The notes below the pieces were generated by a model, which did not search any database, was not told the DNA's origin, and was given only the letters and a program-made list of their open reading frames with translations. This document shows, piece by piece, positions 19,857-29,103 of a DNA stretch of 64,000 bases; positions within the stretch are counted from its first letter, which is position 1; every line of letters starts with the position of its first letter. This stretch comes from Pasteurella dagmatis (GTDB taxonomy: Bacteria; Pseudomonadota; Gammaproteobacteria; Enterobacterales; Pasteurellaceae). Where the stretch lies: the NCBI RefSeq assembly GCF_900186835.1, contig NZ_LT906448.1:1240001-1304000 (forward strand), given 5' to 3'. The translations under genes were made by a program, and so were the position numbers.

Positions 19857-21098
19857 CTATCCCTCAATCACTTCTGCTTGAGTCAGTACCACATTTTGTA
19901 GTACTTTAATTCCCGCTTCGATATCTCCCCACTCCGTAAATTCTAATGGATTATGGCTAATCCCATCACGAGAAGGCACAAACACCATACCTGTTGGGCA
20001 TAATTTTGCCATATGCATTGCATCATGCCCTGCACCACTTGGCATAATTTCATAAGCATAGCCCAATGATTCTGCGGATTGGCGAATATTTTCAACCATT
20101 TCATCAGGTAAAACAACTGGACGATCTTTAGAAATCAACTGTAATTCCATCTCTAAACCGCGTTTTTGGGCGACTTTCTCCATCTGTTGCTGTAAAGCTA
20201 CAAATACAGACTCTCTCGCCTCAACATGAATGCCTCGAATGTCCACTAACAACTCACAATAACCCGGAACCACATTCATCACACCAGGTTTAGCGCTCAA
20301 ATTCCCTACCGTTGCCACAGTAGAATGACCTGCATCAATTGCTGCTTGCTCTATTGCTAAAGCAAGTTCTGAAGCCCCTAATAACGCATCGTGGCGATAA
20401 TGCATTGCTGTTGCACCAGAATGATCCGCTTGTCCTTTTATTTTGACGATACAACGAATTGGTGCTGCGATCCCTGTCACTACACCAATTGTTTTTTGTT
20501 CATTTTCCAAACGTGGACCTTGCTCTATATGTAATTCAAAAAAGCATTTAAATTCATCACCTGCACGTCTCGCTTGGTGAATTTTTTCAAAGTCCAAACC
20601 AATTTCTGCTAACGCTTCTTGTAACCCATTTCCTTGTTTATCACGCAAATGCTGCAAGCCTGATTGATCTGTAACGCCACACATCACTTTACTACCTAAA
20701 GTCGCATAATTAAATCTACTAGACTCTTCGCAAGTAAAAATAATGAGTTCTAATGGATAACGAGTTTTTATACCTTGCTCACAAGCCTGAAATAAGATTT
20801 CTAAACCTGCAACAGAGCCTAACGGACCATCAAATTTCCCTGCGTTGACCACTGTATCAATATGCGAACCAAATGCGACTGCCGGCAAATGATCTTCCTC
20901 ACCCGTTTTACGAATGAATAAATTACCGATTTCATCTCGGCGAATCGTAAGATCATATTGTTGGCATAAATCCACAACATATTTATGTGCTTTTTCATCT
21001 TCAACGCTGAAGGCTAAACGAGTTAATTCCCCTTCGACCGAAGATATAGATGCAAGCTTTTCAATGATTGACTGCACTCGTGCGAGATTAATAGACAT
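19857..21098 (-). CDS. M20-family N-carbamoyl/allantoate-type amidohydrolase
   Basis: Zinc-dependent hydrolase of the HyuC/AllC group (413 residues). Metal-ligand segments: GSHIDTVVNAGKFDGPLG (about 82-99), TCEESSRF (about 126-133) and FELHIEQGPRLEN (about 189-201), with the terminal AGHDAMHMA. These enzymes hydrolyse N-carbamoyl-amino acids, allantoate or related ureides; which one is used here cannot be read from sequence. It lies downstream of, and on the same strand as, an amino acid ABC transporter but behind a terminator, so coupling is partial at most. Confidence 0.85.
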   Translation of the reverse strand: MSINLARVQSIIEKLASISSVEGELTRLAFSVEDEKAHKYVVDLCQQYDLTIRRDEIGNLFIRKTGEEDHLPAVAFGSHIDTVVNAGKFDGPLGSVAGLEILFQACEQGIKTRYPLELIIFTCEESSRFNYATLGSKVMCGVTDQSGLQHLRDKQGNGLQEALAEIGLDFEKIHQARRAGDEFKCFFELHIEQGPRLENEQKTIGVVTGIAAPIRCIVKIKGQADHSGATAMHYRHDALLGASELALAIEQAAIDAGHSTVATVGNLSAKPGVMNVVPGYCELLVDIRGIHVEARESVFVALQQQMEKVAQKRGLEMELQLISKDRPVVLPDEMVENIRQSAESLGYAYEIMPSGAGHDAMHMAKLCPTGMVFVPSRDGISHNPLEFTEWGDIEAGIKVLQNVVLTQAEVIEG

Positions 21099-21119
21099 AA
21101 TTTCTCCTTCCTACGAAAT

Positions 21120-21148
21120 AAAAAAGCAGTGCTTAACACTGCTTTTTT
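21120..21148 (-). terminator. Terminator between the amino acid ABC operon and the amidohydrolase
   Basis: AAAAAGCAGTG/CACTGCTTTTT hairpin; read on the minus strand it lies 85 bp after the ABC ATPase gene. Confidence 0.75.
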
Positions 21149-21232
21149 ATTGGTTTTATATGTGTTGTAAGCCTTTTGTGTTTTTACAACATCCAGTCGG
21201 CCTTGACAACTAACAAACACAAATAACCTGAA

Positions 21233-22003
21233 CTAGATCATATAATCTTGCACAAAATCATGCATATTAGTTTGCAATAAAAACTGCTTTGTACGCTCAT
21301 GTTGAGGATTGGAGAAAAATGCTTCGGCGCTGTTTTGCTCAACAACTTTTCCAGCATCCATAAATACCACTCTATCTGCCACTTCTTTTGCGAATTTCAT
21401 TTCGTGCGTTACGATAATCATTGTCCAACCTTCTTTAGCAAGTACTTTTAGCACTTGTAACACTTCGCCAACTAATTCAGGATCTAAGGCAGAAGTTGGC
21501 TCATCAAGTAAAATGATTTCGGGTTGCACCGCTAAAGCACGTGCGATACCAACACGTTGTTGTTGACCGCCCGATAATTGTGATGGAAAAAGCTGTGCTT
21601 TTTCAGAAAGTCCTACTTTTTTCAATAATGCTAACGCTTGCTCTCGTGCTTTTTCAACAGGCTTTTTCTGCACCACGACAGGCCCTTCCATTACATTCTC
21701 AAGCGCGGTACGATGTGGGAATAAATTATATTGTTGAAACACCATTGAAGAACGACGACGTAATGCCAATTCAGTTTGCTTCGAAATTTTTTTATCAAAA
21801 TCGATTTCAAGGCTGCCATCAGTAAAACGTAATATGCCTTGATCAGGTTTTTCTAATAAATTTAAACAACGTAAAAGCGTAGTTTTTCCAGATCCAGAAG
21901 GGCCTAAAATTGCTACCACTTCACCTTTTTGAATAGTTAAGTCAATCCCTTTTAAGACTTCATTGCCTTTAAATTGTTTATGAATATTTTTAATTTCTAA
22001 CAT
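21233..22003 (-). CDS. Polar amino acid ABC transporter, ATPase
   Basis: Cytosolic ATPase of a GlnQ/HisP-type importer, 256 residues. Walker A GPSGSGKTT, signature LSGGQQQRVGIARAL, Walker B IILLDEPTSALDPE, His in VTHEMKFAKEV. I place the start at ATG 22003 (MLEIKNIHKQF), where AAGGTGG is well spaced; GTG 22012 is possible. It comes third in the binding protein-permease-ATPase operon, ten bases after the permease stop. Confidence 0.93.
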   Translation of the reverse strand: MLEIKNIHKQFKGNEVLKGIDLTIQKGEVVAILGPSGSGKTTLLRCLNLLEKPDQGILRFTDGSLEIDFDKKISKQTELALRRRSSMVFQQYNLFPHRTALENVMEGPVVVQKKPVEKAREQALALLKKVGLSEKAQLFPSQLSGGQQQRVGIARALAVQPEIILLDEPTSALDPELVGEVLQVLKVLAKEGWTMIIVTHEMKFAKEVADRVVFMDAGKVVEQNSAEAFFSNPQHERTKQFLLQTNMHDFVQDYMI

Positions 22004-22013
22004 CAAAACCACC

Positions 22014-22730
22014 TTACAAATGACGAGAAAGTCGCATTTCTACACGTTGTTGTACGATAGATAAAACGAAGCAAATAATCCAGTAAATCAATGCAGCCTG
22101 GCTATACACCAAAATAAATTCATAAGATGAAGCTGCTACGTTTTGTGCAATGCGAAATAATTCAGTTACTAAAACCAATGATGCTAATGATGTATCTTTT
22201 ACTGTGCTAATAAATGTATTCGAAAGTGGTGGGACAGATACTCGCATTGCTTGCGGAATAATCGTACGAATAAAGGCTTGGCGATAGCCCATACCAATCG
22301 CATAAGAAGCTTCCCATTGCCCTTTTGGGATCGACAAAATCGCTGCACGTACTGTTTCTGATGCATATGCACCAATATTCAAAGAAAAAGCAATAATTGC
22401 AGTTGGAAATGGATCTAACGTAATCCCAATTTCAGGCAGCCCATAAAAAATAATGAAAATCTGCACAAGCATTGGTGTGCCACGAATAATAGACACATAA
22501 ATGCGTGCTAATCCAACCAATATGCGATGAAAAACAGATTGCGACGGCATTGTGCGAATAACTGCTACGCCAACGGCAATCAATAGCCCCGCGAAAAATG
22601 AAATTAACGCCAATGGAATGGTGCTAATCAGCGTTGCTTCAAGCATAGGCCAAAAAGAGCTGATCAATAGATCAGCTCGTTCTTCATTCATAAAGGGCAA
22701 ATTCGAAAGAAAATTATTGAGTAATATCAT
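22014..22730 (-). CDS. Polar amino acid ABC transporter, permease
   Basis: Membrane subunit of the HisM/GlnP type, 238 residues, about five hydrophobic helices. The ABC-contact (EAA) loop is seen in the [21 protein letters not shown] region. The start is ATG 22730; it lies within the 3' end of the binding-protein gene (overlap 17 nt), indicating translational coupling. Confidence 0.92.
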   Translation of the reverse strand: MILLNNFLSNLPFMNEERADLLISSFWPMLEATLISTIPLALISFFAGLLIAVGVAVIRTMPSQSVFHRILVGLARIYVSIIRGTPMLVQIFIIFYGLPEIGITLDPFPTAIIAFSLNIGAYASETVRAAILSIPKGQWEASYAIGMGYRQAFIRTIIPQAMRVSVPPLSNTFISTVKDTSLASLVLVTELFRIAQNVAASSYEFILVYSQAALIYWIICFVLSIVQQRVEMRLSRHL

Positions 22731-23499
22731 CACCAAACCACTTAATTGAAATCTGTTTTAAGGTGCCATCGGCGCGAATTTCCGCTAATGCTTGATTTAC
22801 TTTTGACACCAATTCTTCCTCACCTTTCAAGAAGGCAAAACCTGACGGCACCTTATCTTTATTTTCAGCGGCAATTTTCAAGCCTGCATTTGGCATTTTT
22901 TGGAAATAATCAAGCACCGCTAATTTGTCGTTTACTGTGGTATCTGCACGTTTTTGGCGAATCAATTCTAATGCTTGTGCTAAACCTTCTACTGTCACTA
23001 AATTTGCTCCGTGTTTTTGTGCAATTTTAGTGTAATTACTCGTTAAAGACTGGCCTGATTTTTTGCCTTTCAGATCTTCAAACGTTGCCACTGAATTATC
23101 ATCTGCACGTGTCACAACGACGGCATTGGAATAGTTATAAGGTTCACTATAAATGTATTTTTTCAAACGCTCTGGGCTTGGGTTTGTTTGGTTAGCGATC
23201 ACATCAAAGCGTTTTGCATTTAGACCCGCATACATTGCGTCCCATTGAGTTTCTTGGAGTTGAATTTTTAAGCCAAGACGTTTCGCCACTTCTTCAATCA
23301 CCTCAACATCAAAGCCTGTTAATTTACCTGATGCATCGTGGAACGTGAAAGGTGCATAAGTGCCTTCTGTTCCCACTAATAAAGTCTTCGTGCTTTCTAC
23401 ACGATCGCTAATAGGCCCAGCGTTTACTTGGCTCGCCACGCCGAAAATTAAACTTGCTGCTAACAATGCGGTTGTTAATTTTGTTTTGATTAATTTCAT
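22714..23499 (-). CDS. Polar amino acid ABC transporter, periplasmic binding protein
   Basis: Family 3 solute-binding protein, 261 residues. Signal peptide [19 protein letters not shown] then GVASQVNA with likely cleavage after [31 protein letters not shown]-type core is at about 43-70, as in cystine/glutamine-type binders. I use ATG 23499; the ATG two codons upstream (23505) lies too close to AAGGA. The ligand is probably a polar amino acid; whether cystine or another is not resolved. Confidence 0.92.
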   Translation of the reverse strand: MKLIKTKLTTALLAASLIFGVASQVNAGPISDRVESTKTLLVGTEGTYAPFTFHDASGKLTGFDVEVIEEVAKRLGLKIQLQETQWDAMYAGLNAKRFDVIANQTNPSPERLKKYIYSEPYNYSNAVVVTRADDNSVATFEDLKGKKSGQSLTSNYTKIAQKHGANLVTVEGLAQALELIRQKRADTTVNDKLAVLDYFQKMPNAGLKIAAENKDKVPSGFAFLKGEEELVSKVNQALAEIRADGTLKQISIKWFGDDITQ

Positions 23500-23545
23500 A
23501 TTCATTCCTTACTGTTGTGTTTATTGATTTATTGGAATGACAAGC

Positions 23546-23575
23546 ATTATAGGAACAAATTTTCAGCACTGAAAA
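23546..23575 (-). promoter_or_regulatory. Predicted promoter and inverted-repeat operator of the amino acid ABC operon
   Basis: On the minus strand TATAAT (23551-23546) lies 17 bp from TTTCAG (23574-23569). The -35 is buried in the inverted repeat TTTTCAG-CA-CTGAAAA (23560-23575), which would suit a repressor site. The regulator is unknown. Confidence 0.45.
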
Positions 23576-23645
23576 TAACAATAAGCAGTATTATATAACC
23601 ATTAGTTCTATAAATAAGGTGTGTAAAAAGAAAGAGTTGAATAAA

Positions 23646-23675
23646 AAAAGTGCGGTATTTTTTACCGCACTTTTG
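23646..23675 (-). terminator. Paired-USS terminator after ytfJ
   Basis: Inverse USS cores at 23648-23656 and 23664-23672 form AAAAGTGCGGTA/TACCGCACTTTT with a short T loop, eleven bases after the ytfJ stop. Confidence 0.85.
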
Positions 23676-23685
23676 CTTAAGATGA

Positions 23686-24243
23686 TTATTTAGTCAATTC
23701 AGTAATTAGGCTAATCACTTCTTGAACTTGAGCGCCTGAAAGTGCACCTTCGTGTACAAATTTCACTTTGCCACTTTTATCTAACACGATGACAAGATTT
23801 TCTTTTTCTTTTAACTGCCACGCATTTTTCACAGCCCCACGTTGATCTAGAACTACTTGGCTATGCGGATTTTTCTTTTTGCCTTTTTCAGCACCACTTT
23901 TCACAAAGCTACCGGTGCCAAATGTCGCATCGTCTGCGTTAATGATCGTTGTTGTTTGGTATTTTGAACGATCAAATTGTGCAGCTTTAATTGCATTAAT
24001 CAGTGTTTCGTTTCGATCTTTTACATCACGGCGCCCAGCAAAATGGTTCACTATACGCACTTTACCCACAAGCTGTACTGAACTCCAAGCTTTATAACTT
24101 ACATCATCACCTTTTACACTTAATTCGCCATCTTCTTCCACTGAAACCGGAGCTAATGGGCTATTTAATTGAATGTTGTGTGCAAATAATCCTGTTGAGC
24201 AAAATACTGCTGCCAATCCTAAAACCAATGTGATTTTTTTCAT
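23686..24243 (-). CDS. ytfJ: YtfJ-family periplasmic protein
   Basis: Secreted 185-residue protein of the YtfJ family, which has a thioredoxin-like fold without an obvious CXXC pair. Signal peptide MKKITLVLGLAAVFCSTGLFA, likely cut after LFA. Conserved parts include GKVRIVNHFAGRRDVKDRNE and VVLDQRGAVKNAWQLKE. The start is set at 24243, where AAGGA is 7 nt upstream; the frame is open to 24261. Role unknown. Divergent from yjdM. Confidence 0.85.
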   Translation of the reverse strand: MKKITLVLGLAAVFCSTGLFAHNIQLNSPLAPVSVEEDGELSVKGDDVSYKAWSSVQLVGKVRIVNHFAGRRDVKDRNETLINAIKAAQFDRSKYQTTTIINADDATFGTGSFVKSGAEKGKKKNPHSQVVLDQRGAVKNAWQLKEKENLVIVLDKSGKVKFVHEGALSGAQVQEVISLITELTK

Positions 24244-24325
24244 TTTCTTTTCCTTAATCATAGTAAGACGTTGAATTTTACAGAAAAATAAAAAATAAAC
24301 AAATCAGAGCTGTTATTCACAAATT

Positions 24326-24354
24326 TTGGCAAAATCTCGCTTTTTTGCTATACT
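24326..24354 (+). promoter_or_regulatory. Predicted sigma-70 promoter of yjdM
   Basis: TTGGCA at 24326-24331, 17 bp, then TATACT at 24349-24354 with an upstream TGC (extended -10). Start near 24361. Confidence 0.65.
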
Positions 24355-24386
24355 TTCGCGTCATTTTTATTGAGAGGAAAAATCAA

Positions 24387-24719
24387 ATGGAACAAATGCC
24401 AAATTGTCCAAAATGTAACAGTGAATTTGTGTATCACGATTCTGTAAATTTCGTTTGCCCAGATTGCAGCCACGAATGGTCAGGCAACGAAGTAGTTGAA
24501 AGTGATGAAAAAGTAGTAAAAGATAGCAATGGCAATATCTTACAAGACGGCGACTCAGTGATTTTAATTAAAGATTTGAAAGTGAAAGGCTCATCAATTG
24601 TCTTGAAAAAAGGCACTAAAGCGAAAAATATTCGTTTAGTCGATGCAGATCATGATGTCGATTGCAAAATTGACGGTCAAAGTTTTTCATTAAAATCTGA
24701 ATTTTTGAAAAAAGCTTAA
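24387..24719 (+). CDS. yjdM: YjdM (PhnA-family) zinc-ribbon protein
   Basis: 110-residue protein with an N-terminal zinc ribbon, CPKC (about 7-10) and CPDC (about 25-28), followed by the PhnA beta-barrel domain with [23 protein letters not shown] in its first half. The old name PhnA wrongly suggests phosphonoacetate hydrolysis; the true role is unknown. I start at 24387 (GAGAGGA upstream); the frame is open to 24345. Confidence 0.92.
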   Translation: MEQMPNCPKCNSEFVYHDSVNFVCPDCSHEWSGNEVVESDEKVVKDSNGNILQDGDSVILIKDLKVKGSSIVLKKGTKAKNIRLVDADHDVDCKIDGQSFSLKSEFLKKA

Positions 24720-24737
24720 TTACAAATATCCTAATAG

Positions 24738-24775
24738 AAAAAAGTGCTGTTTTACCTAAATAACAGCACTTTTCT
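24738..24775. terminator. Terminator between yjdM and the Excalibur-domain gene
   Basis: AAAAAGTGCTGTT/AACAGCACTTTT hairpin between convergent genes. The stem differs from a USS by one base (GTGCTGT for GTGCGGT), so it may be a decayed inverted USS pair. Confidence 0.75.
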
Positions 24776-24793
24776 ATTCACCTTTTTAGTTTT

Positions 24794-25006
24794 TTATCTT
24801 CGACAACTAGTAGAACCATATTTACTACCACCAGGCAAACATTCACAGGCTTCACCGTCACCATCACCATCTAACTGTGGAGCATTATGACGTTCCATAT
24901 AGCGTTGTGCCTGCTCTTGTGTTGCAAAACTTTTACAACTCACTCGCTTTGCATAACTAGAAAATGTCAATGTACTTAATAAAAGTAGCAAACATATTTG
25001 TTTCAT
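24794..25006 (-). CDS. Small secreted Excalibur-domain protein
   Basis: 70-residue protein: signal peptide MKQICLLLLLSTLTFSSYA (likely cut after SYA), then a short helix and the Excalibur calcium-binding motif DGDGDGEACE (about 46-55) with two cysteines close by. The domain is widespread as a module in bacterial surface proteins; as a stand-alone protein its role is unknown. Confidence 0.8.
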   Translation of the reverse strand: MKQICLLLLLSTLTFSSYAKRVSCKSFATQEQAQRYMERHNAPQLDGDGDGEACECLPGGSKYGSTSCRR

Positions 25007-25094
25007 TTGATCTCCTTGTTATCCAGAAACACTGTTTATTCGAAGATTTTAAAATCAGTATGGATCAACATCTAGCACAATATTCAAGAAATTA

Positions 25095-25110
25095 TTTGAT
25101 CAACTTCACA
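25095..25110 (+). promoter_or_regulatory. Predicted CRP site of the ribose operon
   Basis: TTTGA-TCAACT-TCACA matches TGTGA-N6-TCACA at 9 of 10 positions. Its centre is about 60 bp upstream of the predicted start, the classic class I spacing. Confidence 0.55.
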
Positions 25111-25127
25111 GTTCTGACAAAACGGTT

Positions 25128-25156
25128 TTGCACTTTTTGAATTTACTCTTACACTA
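25128..25156 (+). promoter_or_regulatory. Predicted sigma-70 promoter of the ribose operon
   Basis: TTGCAC (25128-25133), 17 bp, TACACT (25151-25156). Start near 25163. Confidence 0.6.
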
Positions 25157-25168
25157 ACTAAAAAACCA

Positions 25169-25184
25169 TCGAAACGTTTCGATA
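25169..25184. promoter_or_regulatory. RbsR operator
   Basis: ATCGAAACGTTTCGAT is a perfect 16-bp palindrome with the LacI-family AACGTT centre, closely matching the E. coli RbsR site. It lies just after the predicted start, so RbsR would block initiation or early elongation. Confidence 0.8.
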
Positions 25185-25212
25185 AGGATTTTACCAGAAT
25201 AAGAGGTAAGCA

Positions 25213-25632
25213 ATGAAAAAGACAACTATACTTAATGCACAATTATCACAAGCAATCGCAACATTAGGTCATACTGACCACTTAACTATTTGCGATGCAG
25301 GCTTACCTATTCCAAACACAATTGAACGTATTGATCTTGCACTAACCGCTGGCGTGCCAAGCTTCTTGCAAACCTTTAATGTCGTAGTCTCAGAAATGTA
25401 TGTTGAACGAGCTGTGATAGCACAAGAAATTCACGAGAAAAATTCTGAAATTTTGACCGCACTTTTAAATGATCTTGCACAGCTAGAACAGCAACAAGGT
25501 AATATCATAGCAGTTGAATATGTCAGTCACGAAACGTTCAAAACACTTACCCATTCTAGTAAAGCCATTGTTCGCAGTGGTGAATGTTCTCCTTATGCCA
25601 ATGTAATTTTATATTCTGGTGTACCGTTTTAA
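25213..25632 (+). CDS. rbsD: D-ribose pyranase
   Basis: Interconverts the pyranose and furanose forms of ribose for the kinase. The 139-residue protein has the RbsD pattern: [17 protein letters not shown] with the catalytic His20-region, and EYVSHETFK. The end, [16 protein letters not shown], is the conserved family C-terminus. First gene of rbsDACBKR. A USS at 25456-25464 falls inside. Confidence 0.96.
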   Translation: MKKTTILNAQLSQAIATLGHTDHLTICDAGLPIPNTIERIDLALTAGVPSFLQTFNVVVSEMYVERAVIAQEIHEKNSEILTALLNDLAQLEQQQGNIIAVEYVSHETFKTLTHSSKAIVRSGECSPYANVILYSGVPF

Positions 25633-25642
25633 GAGGCTCACA

Positions 25643-27145
25643 ATGCAACAGGAAACCTTACTCAAAATCAGTGGCATTGATAAATCCTTCCCTGGTGTAA
25701 AAGCGCTTAGTAATGCCTGTTTATCCGTGTACGCAGGGCGTGCAATGGCATTAATGGGTGAAAATGGTGCGGGTAAATCAACGCTGATGAAAGTTCTTAC
25801 CGGTATTTATAGCAAAGATGCCGGCACGATCGAATATTTAGGCCAAACAGTCGCGTTCAAAGGTCCTAAAGATTCACAAGAAGCTGGGATTAGCATTATT
25901 CACCAAGAATTAAACTTGGTCGGCAATCTCACTATCGCTGAAAACATTTTTTTAGGTCGTGAGTTTGTCACCGCTTGGGGGGCAATCGACTGGAAAAGAA
26001 TGCATCACGAAGCGGATAAATTATTAAAGCGTTTAGGAGTAACACATAGTAGCCATTTGCTTTGTTCTGAGCTTTCAATTGGTGAACAACAAATGGTGGA
26101 AATCGCAAAAGCGTTAAGTTTTGAGTCAAAAGTCATCATTATGGATGAACCTACTGATGCGCTCACAGACACGGAAACAGAAGCGTTATTTAAAGTAATT
26201 CGTGAGTTAAAAGCTGAAAAACGTGGCATTGTTTATATTTCTCACCGTATCAAAGAAATTTTTGAAATTTGTGATGATGTGACGGTATTACGTGATGGTC
26301 AATTTATTGGTGAACGTGCTGTATCTGATTTAGACGAAGACAGTCTAATTGAAATGATGGTAGGACGTCGTTTAGATGAACAATATCCACATTTAGACCA
26401 AGCACCTGGTGATGTGTTACTTGAAGTGGAAAACTTAACGGGTAGCGGTATTCACGATGTAAGTTTCACATTACGTTGCGGAGAAATTCTCGGTATTTCA
26501 GGCTTAATGGGGGCAGGCCGTACTGAACTAATGAAGGTGCTTTATGGTGCACTGCCTCGTACAAGCGGAAAAGTGCGGTTACATCAAAAAGAAATTTTCA
26601 ATACTTGTCCGCAAGATGGTTTAAATAACGGAATTGTCTATATTTCGGAAGACCGTAAAGGTGATGGCTTAGTGCTTGGAATGTCTGTTAAAGAAAATAT
26701 GACATTAACTGCTCTCGAATATTTCTCAAAAGTTGGTCATATCAATCAACAAGCTGAAAAACTTGCAGTCTCTGATTTTATTATGATGTTTAACATCAAA
26801 ACACCAAGCCAAGATCAGCAAATCGGTCTGCTTTCAGGTGGTAATCAACAAAAAGTTGCTATTGCAAAAGGCTTGATGACTCGTCCAAAAGTATTGATTT
26901 TAGACGAACCAACTCGTGGTGTTGATGTTGGTGCAAAAAAAGAAATCTATCAATTGATCAATGAATTTAAGAAAGACGGTTTGAGTATCATTATTGTGTC
27001 TTCAGAAATGCCCGAGGTATTAGGCATGAGCGATCGTATTTTAGTCATGCACGAAGGGCGCATAAGCGCAGAATTCCAACGTGAGGAAGCAACTCAAGAA
27101 AAATTATTGGCAGCAGCTATCGGCAAAAGTGCGGTATCAATTTAA
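25643..27145 (+). CDS. rbsA: Ribose ABC transporter, ATPase
   Basis: Two tandem ABC domains (500 residues), cytosolic. Domain 1: [37 protein letters not shown]. Domain 2: the degenerate [10 protein letters not shown]-loop normal for this subfamily, [29 protein letters not shown]. Start ATG 25643, with AGAGG 7-10 nt upstream and 10 bp after rbsD; the frame is open into rbsD. USS copies lie at 26571-26579 and 27127-27135. Confidence 0.96.
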   Translation: MQQETLLKISGIDKSFPGVKALSNACLSVYAGRAMALMGENGAGKSTLMKVLTGIYSKDAGTIEYLGQTVAFKGPKDSQEAGISIIHQELNLVGNLTIAENIFLGREFVTAWGAIDWKRMHHEADKLLKRLGVTHSSHLLCSELSIGEQQMVEIAKALSFESKVIIMDEPTDALTDTETEALFKVIRELKAEKRGIVYISHRIKEIFEICDDVTVLRDGQFIGERAVSDLDEDSLIEMMVGRRLDEQYPHLDQAPGDVLLEVENLTGSGIHDVSFTLRCGEILGISGLMGAGRTELMKVLYGALPRTSGKVRLHQKEIFNTCPQDGLNNGIVYISEDRKGDGLVLGMSVKENMTLTALEYFSKVGHINQQAEKLAVSDFIMMFNIKTPSQDQQIGLLSGGNQQKVAIAKGLMTRPKVLILDEPTRGVDVGAKKEIYQLINEFKKDGLSIIIVSSEMPEVLGMSDRILVMHEGRISAEFQREEATQEKLLAAAIGKSAVSI

Positions 27146-27154
27146 GGATGTTTT

Positions 27155-28123
27155 ATGACAACGCAAACTAAACCTTTCCAACTTGGAAAATTTTTAATTG
27201 AACAACGTTCGGTAATTGCATTACTGGTGTTAATTGCCATCGTATCAATGATCAACCCTGACTTTTTCAGTGTTGATAATATCTTAAATATTCTACGTCA
27301 AACCTCTGTCAATGCGATTATCGCTGTTGGTATGACATTCGTCATCCTAATTGCTGGGATTGACTTGTCTGTGGGCTCAGTCCTTGCACTAACGGGGGCA
27401 ATCGCAGCCTCAATGGTTGGTTCTGAATTACCGATTCTCCTCGTGATTCCAGCGGTACTTTTAATTGGTACATTGCTTGGTGGTATGAGTGGTATCATCG
27501 TGGCAAAAGGTAAAGTACAAGCCTTTATTGCAACTCTTGTCACAATGACTTTACTGCGTGGTGTCACAATGGTGTACACCGATGGTCGCCCAATCAGCAC
27601 CGGATTTTCTGATGGCGCAGACGCATTTGCTTTCTTAGGAACAGGCTATATATTTGGTATTCCTGTGCCAATTTGGATTATGGCATTTGTGTTCGCTGCT
27701 TCTTGGTATGTATTAAAACACACTCGTATTGGTCGCTATATTTATGCATTGGGAGGCAATGAATCTGCAACTCAATTATCCGGTATTAATGTTAATAAAA
27801 TTAAAATCTTCGTTTTTGCAGTCAGTGGTTTCTTATCTGCATTAGCGGGATTAATTGTGACCTCTCGTCTTTCTTCTGCGCAACCAACAGCAGGTGTTTC
27901 TTATGAATTGGATGCAATTGCAGCCGTTGTGGTTGGCGGAACTAGTTTAATGGGGGGAAAAGGTCGTGTGATGGGTACATTAATTGGTGCATTAATTATT
28001 GGCTTCTTAAATAATGCACTAAATTTATTAGATATCTCATCCTATTATCAAATGATAGCAAAAGCATTAGTTATTTTGGTTGCTGTTTTAGCCGATAACT
28101 ACCTTGGAACAAAAAAAGTTTAA
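27155..28123 (+). CDS. rbsC: Ribose ABC transporter, permease
   Basis: Inner-membrane subunit, 322 residues, about eight to ten hydrophobic helices; family 2 sugar permease motifs GMTFVILIAGIDLSVGSVLAL and ELDAIAAVVVGGTSLMGGKG. AAGGATG gives a strong ribosome site. It follows rbsA by 9 bp. Confidence 0.96.
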   Translation: MTTQTKPFQLGKFLIEQRSVIALLVLIAIVSMINPDFFSVDNILNILRQTSVNAIIAVGMTFVILIAGIDLSVGSVLALTGAIAASMVGSELPILLVIPAVLLIGTLLGGMSGIIVAKGKVQAFIATLVTMTLLRGVTMVYTDGRPISTGFSDGADAFAFLGTGYIFGIPVPIWIMAFVFAASWYVLKHTRIGRYIYALGGNESATQLSGINVNKIKIFVFAVSGFLSALAGLIVTSRLSSAQPTAGVSYELDAIAAVVVGGTSLMGGKGRVMGTLIGALIIGFLNNALNLLDISSYYQMIAKALVILVAVLADNYLGTKKV

Positions 28124-28149
28124 CCACTACTCTGTAAGGAGAATCTGAA

Positions 28150-29037
28150 ATGAAAAAATTGCAAAAATTAACCACCTTAGCCTCAGCCTTAATGTTGAGT
28201 TTAAGTGTCAGTGTGGCAGCAATAGCAAAAGATACTATTGCATTAGCAGTATCAACCTTAGATAACCCATTCTTCGTGACCCTAAAAGATGGTGCTCAAA
28301 AAAAAGCTGATGAGTTAGGTTATAAATTAGTGGTACTCGACTCACAAAATGACCCTGCAAAAGAATTGGCTAACGTTGAGGATTTAACTGTACGTGGAGT
28401 GAAAGTATTATTAATCAATCCAACAGACTCTGAAGCTGTTGGTAATGCTGTCAAAATGGCTAATCGTAACAAAATTCCCGTAATTACATTAGACCGAGGT
28501 GCCGCAAGTGGAGATGTTATTGCACATATTGCGTCAGACAACGTGGCTGGTGGTAAAATGGCTGGTGACTTCATCGCTGAAAAATTAGGTGCTGGTGCAA
28601 AAGTAATTCAATTAGAAGGCATTGCAGGTACATCAGCAGCACGTGAACGTGGTGAAGGCTTCAAACAAGCAATCGAAGCACATAAATTTGATGTATTAGC
28701 AAGTCAACCTGCTGATTTTGACCGTACTAAAGGCTTAAACGTAATGGAAAACTTACTTGCAAGTAAAGGTGACGTTCAAGCGGTATTCGCACAAAATGAT
28801 GAAATGGCATTAGGTGCATTACGTGCAATTAAAGCTGCAAATAAAAATGTATTAGTGGTAGGCTTTGACGGTACTGAAGATGGCGTGAAAGCAGTTCAAA
28901 CAGGGAAAATGGCTGCAACCATTGCTCAGCAACCAGAACTTATCGGTGCATTAGGTGTTGAAGCTGCTGATAAATTATTAAAAGGCGGTATTGTTCCAAC
29001 GAAAATACCAGTAGATCTCAAGGTAATTAGCAAATAA
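28150..29037 (+). CDS. rbsB: Ribose ABC transporter, periplasmic binding protein
   Basis: Periplasmic ribose receptor, 295 residues. Signal peptide from [20 protein letters not shown] to the region of VAAIAK, with likely cleavage after AIA. Sugar-binding core [19 protein letters not shown] and [21 protein letters not shown]. Strong TAAGGAG site. A stable hairpin follows the stop codon. Confidence 0.96.
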   Translation: MKKLQKLTTLASALMLSLSVSVAAIAKDTIALAVSTLDNPFFVTLKDGAQKKADELGYKLVVLDSQNDPAKELANVEDLTVRGVKVLLINPTDSEAVGNAVKMANRNKIPVITLDRGAASGDVIAHIASDNVAGGKMAGDFIAEKLGAGAKVIQLEGIAGTSAARERGEGFKQAIEAHKFDVLASQPADFDRTKGLNVMENLLASKGDVQAVFAQNDEMALGALRAIKAANKNVLVVGFDGTEDGVKAVQTGKMAATIAQQPELIGALGVEAADKLLKGGIVPTKIPVDLKVISK

Positions 29038-29049
29038 TATTGATATCTT

Positions 29050-29072
29050 AGGGCAGGCAATTCGTCTGCCCT
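29050..29072 (+). terminator. Hairpin between rbsB and rbsK
   Basis: AGGGCAG/CTGCCCT stem with a 9-nt loop and only a weak T tract. Probably a partial terminator or mRNA-stabilising hairpin that favours rbsB over the downstream kinase. Confidence 0.55.
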
Positions 29073-29103
29073 CTTACAACTAAAGAAGAGAAGTGAGAGA
29101 AAT

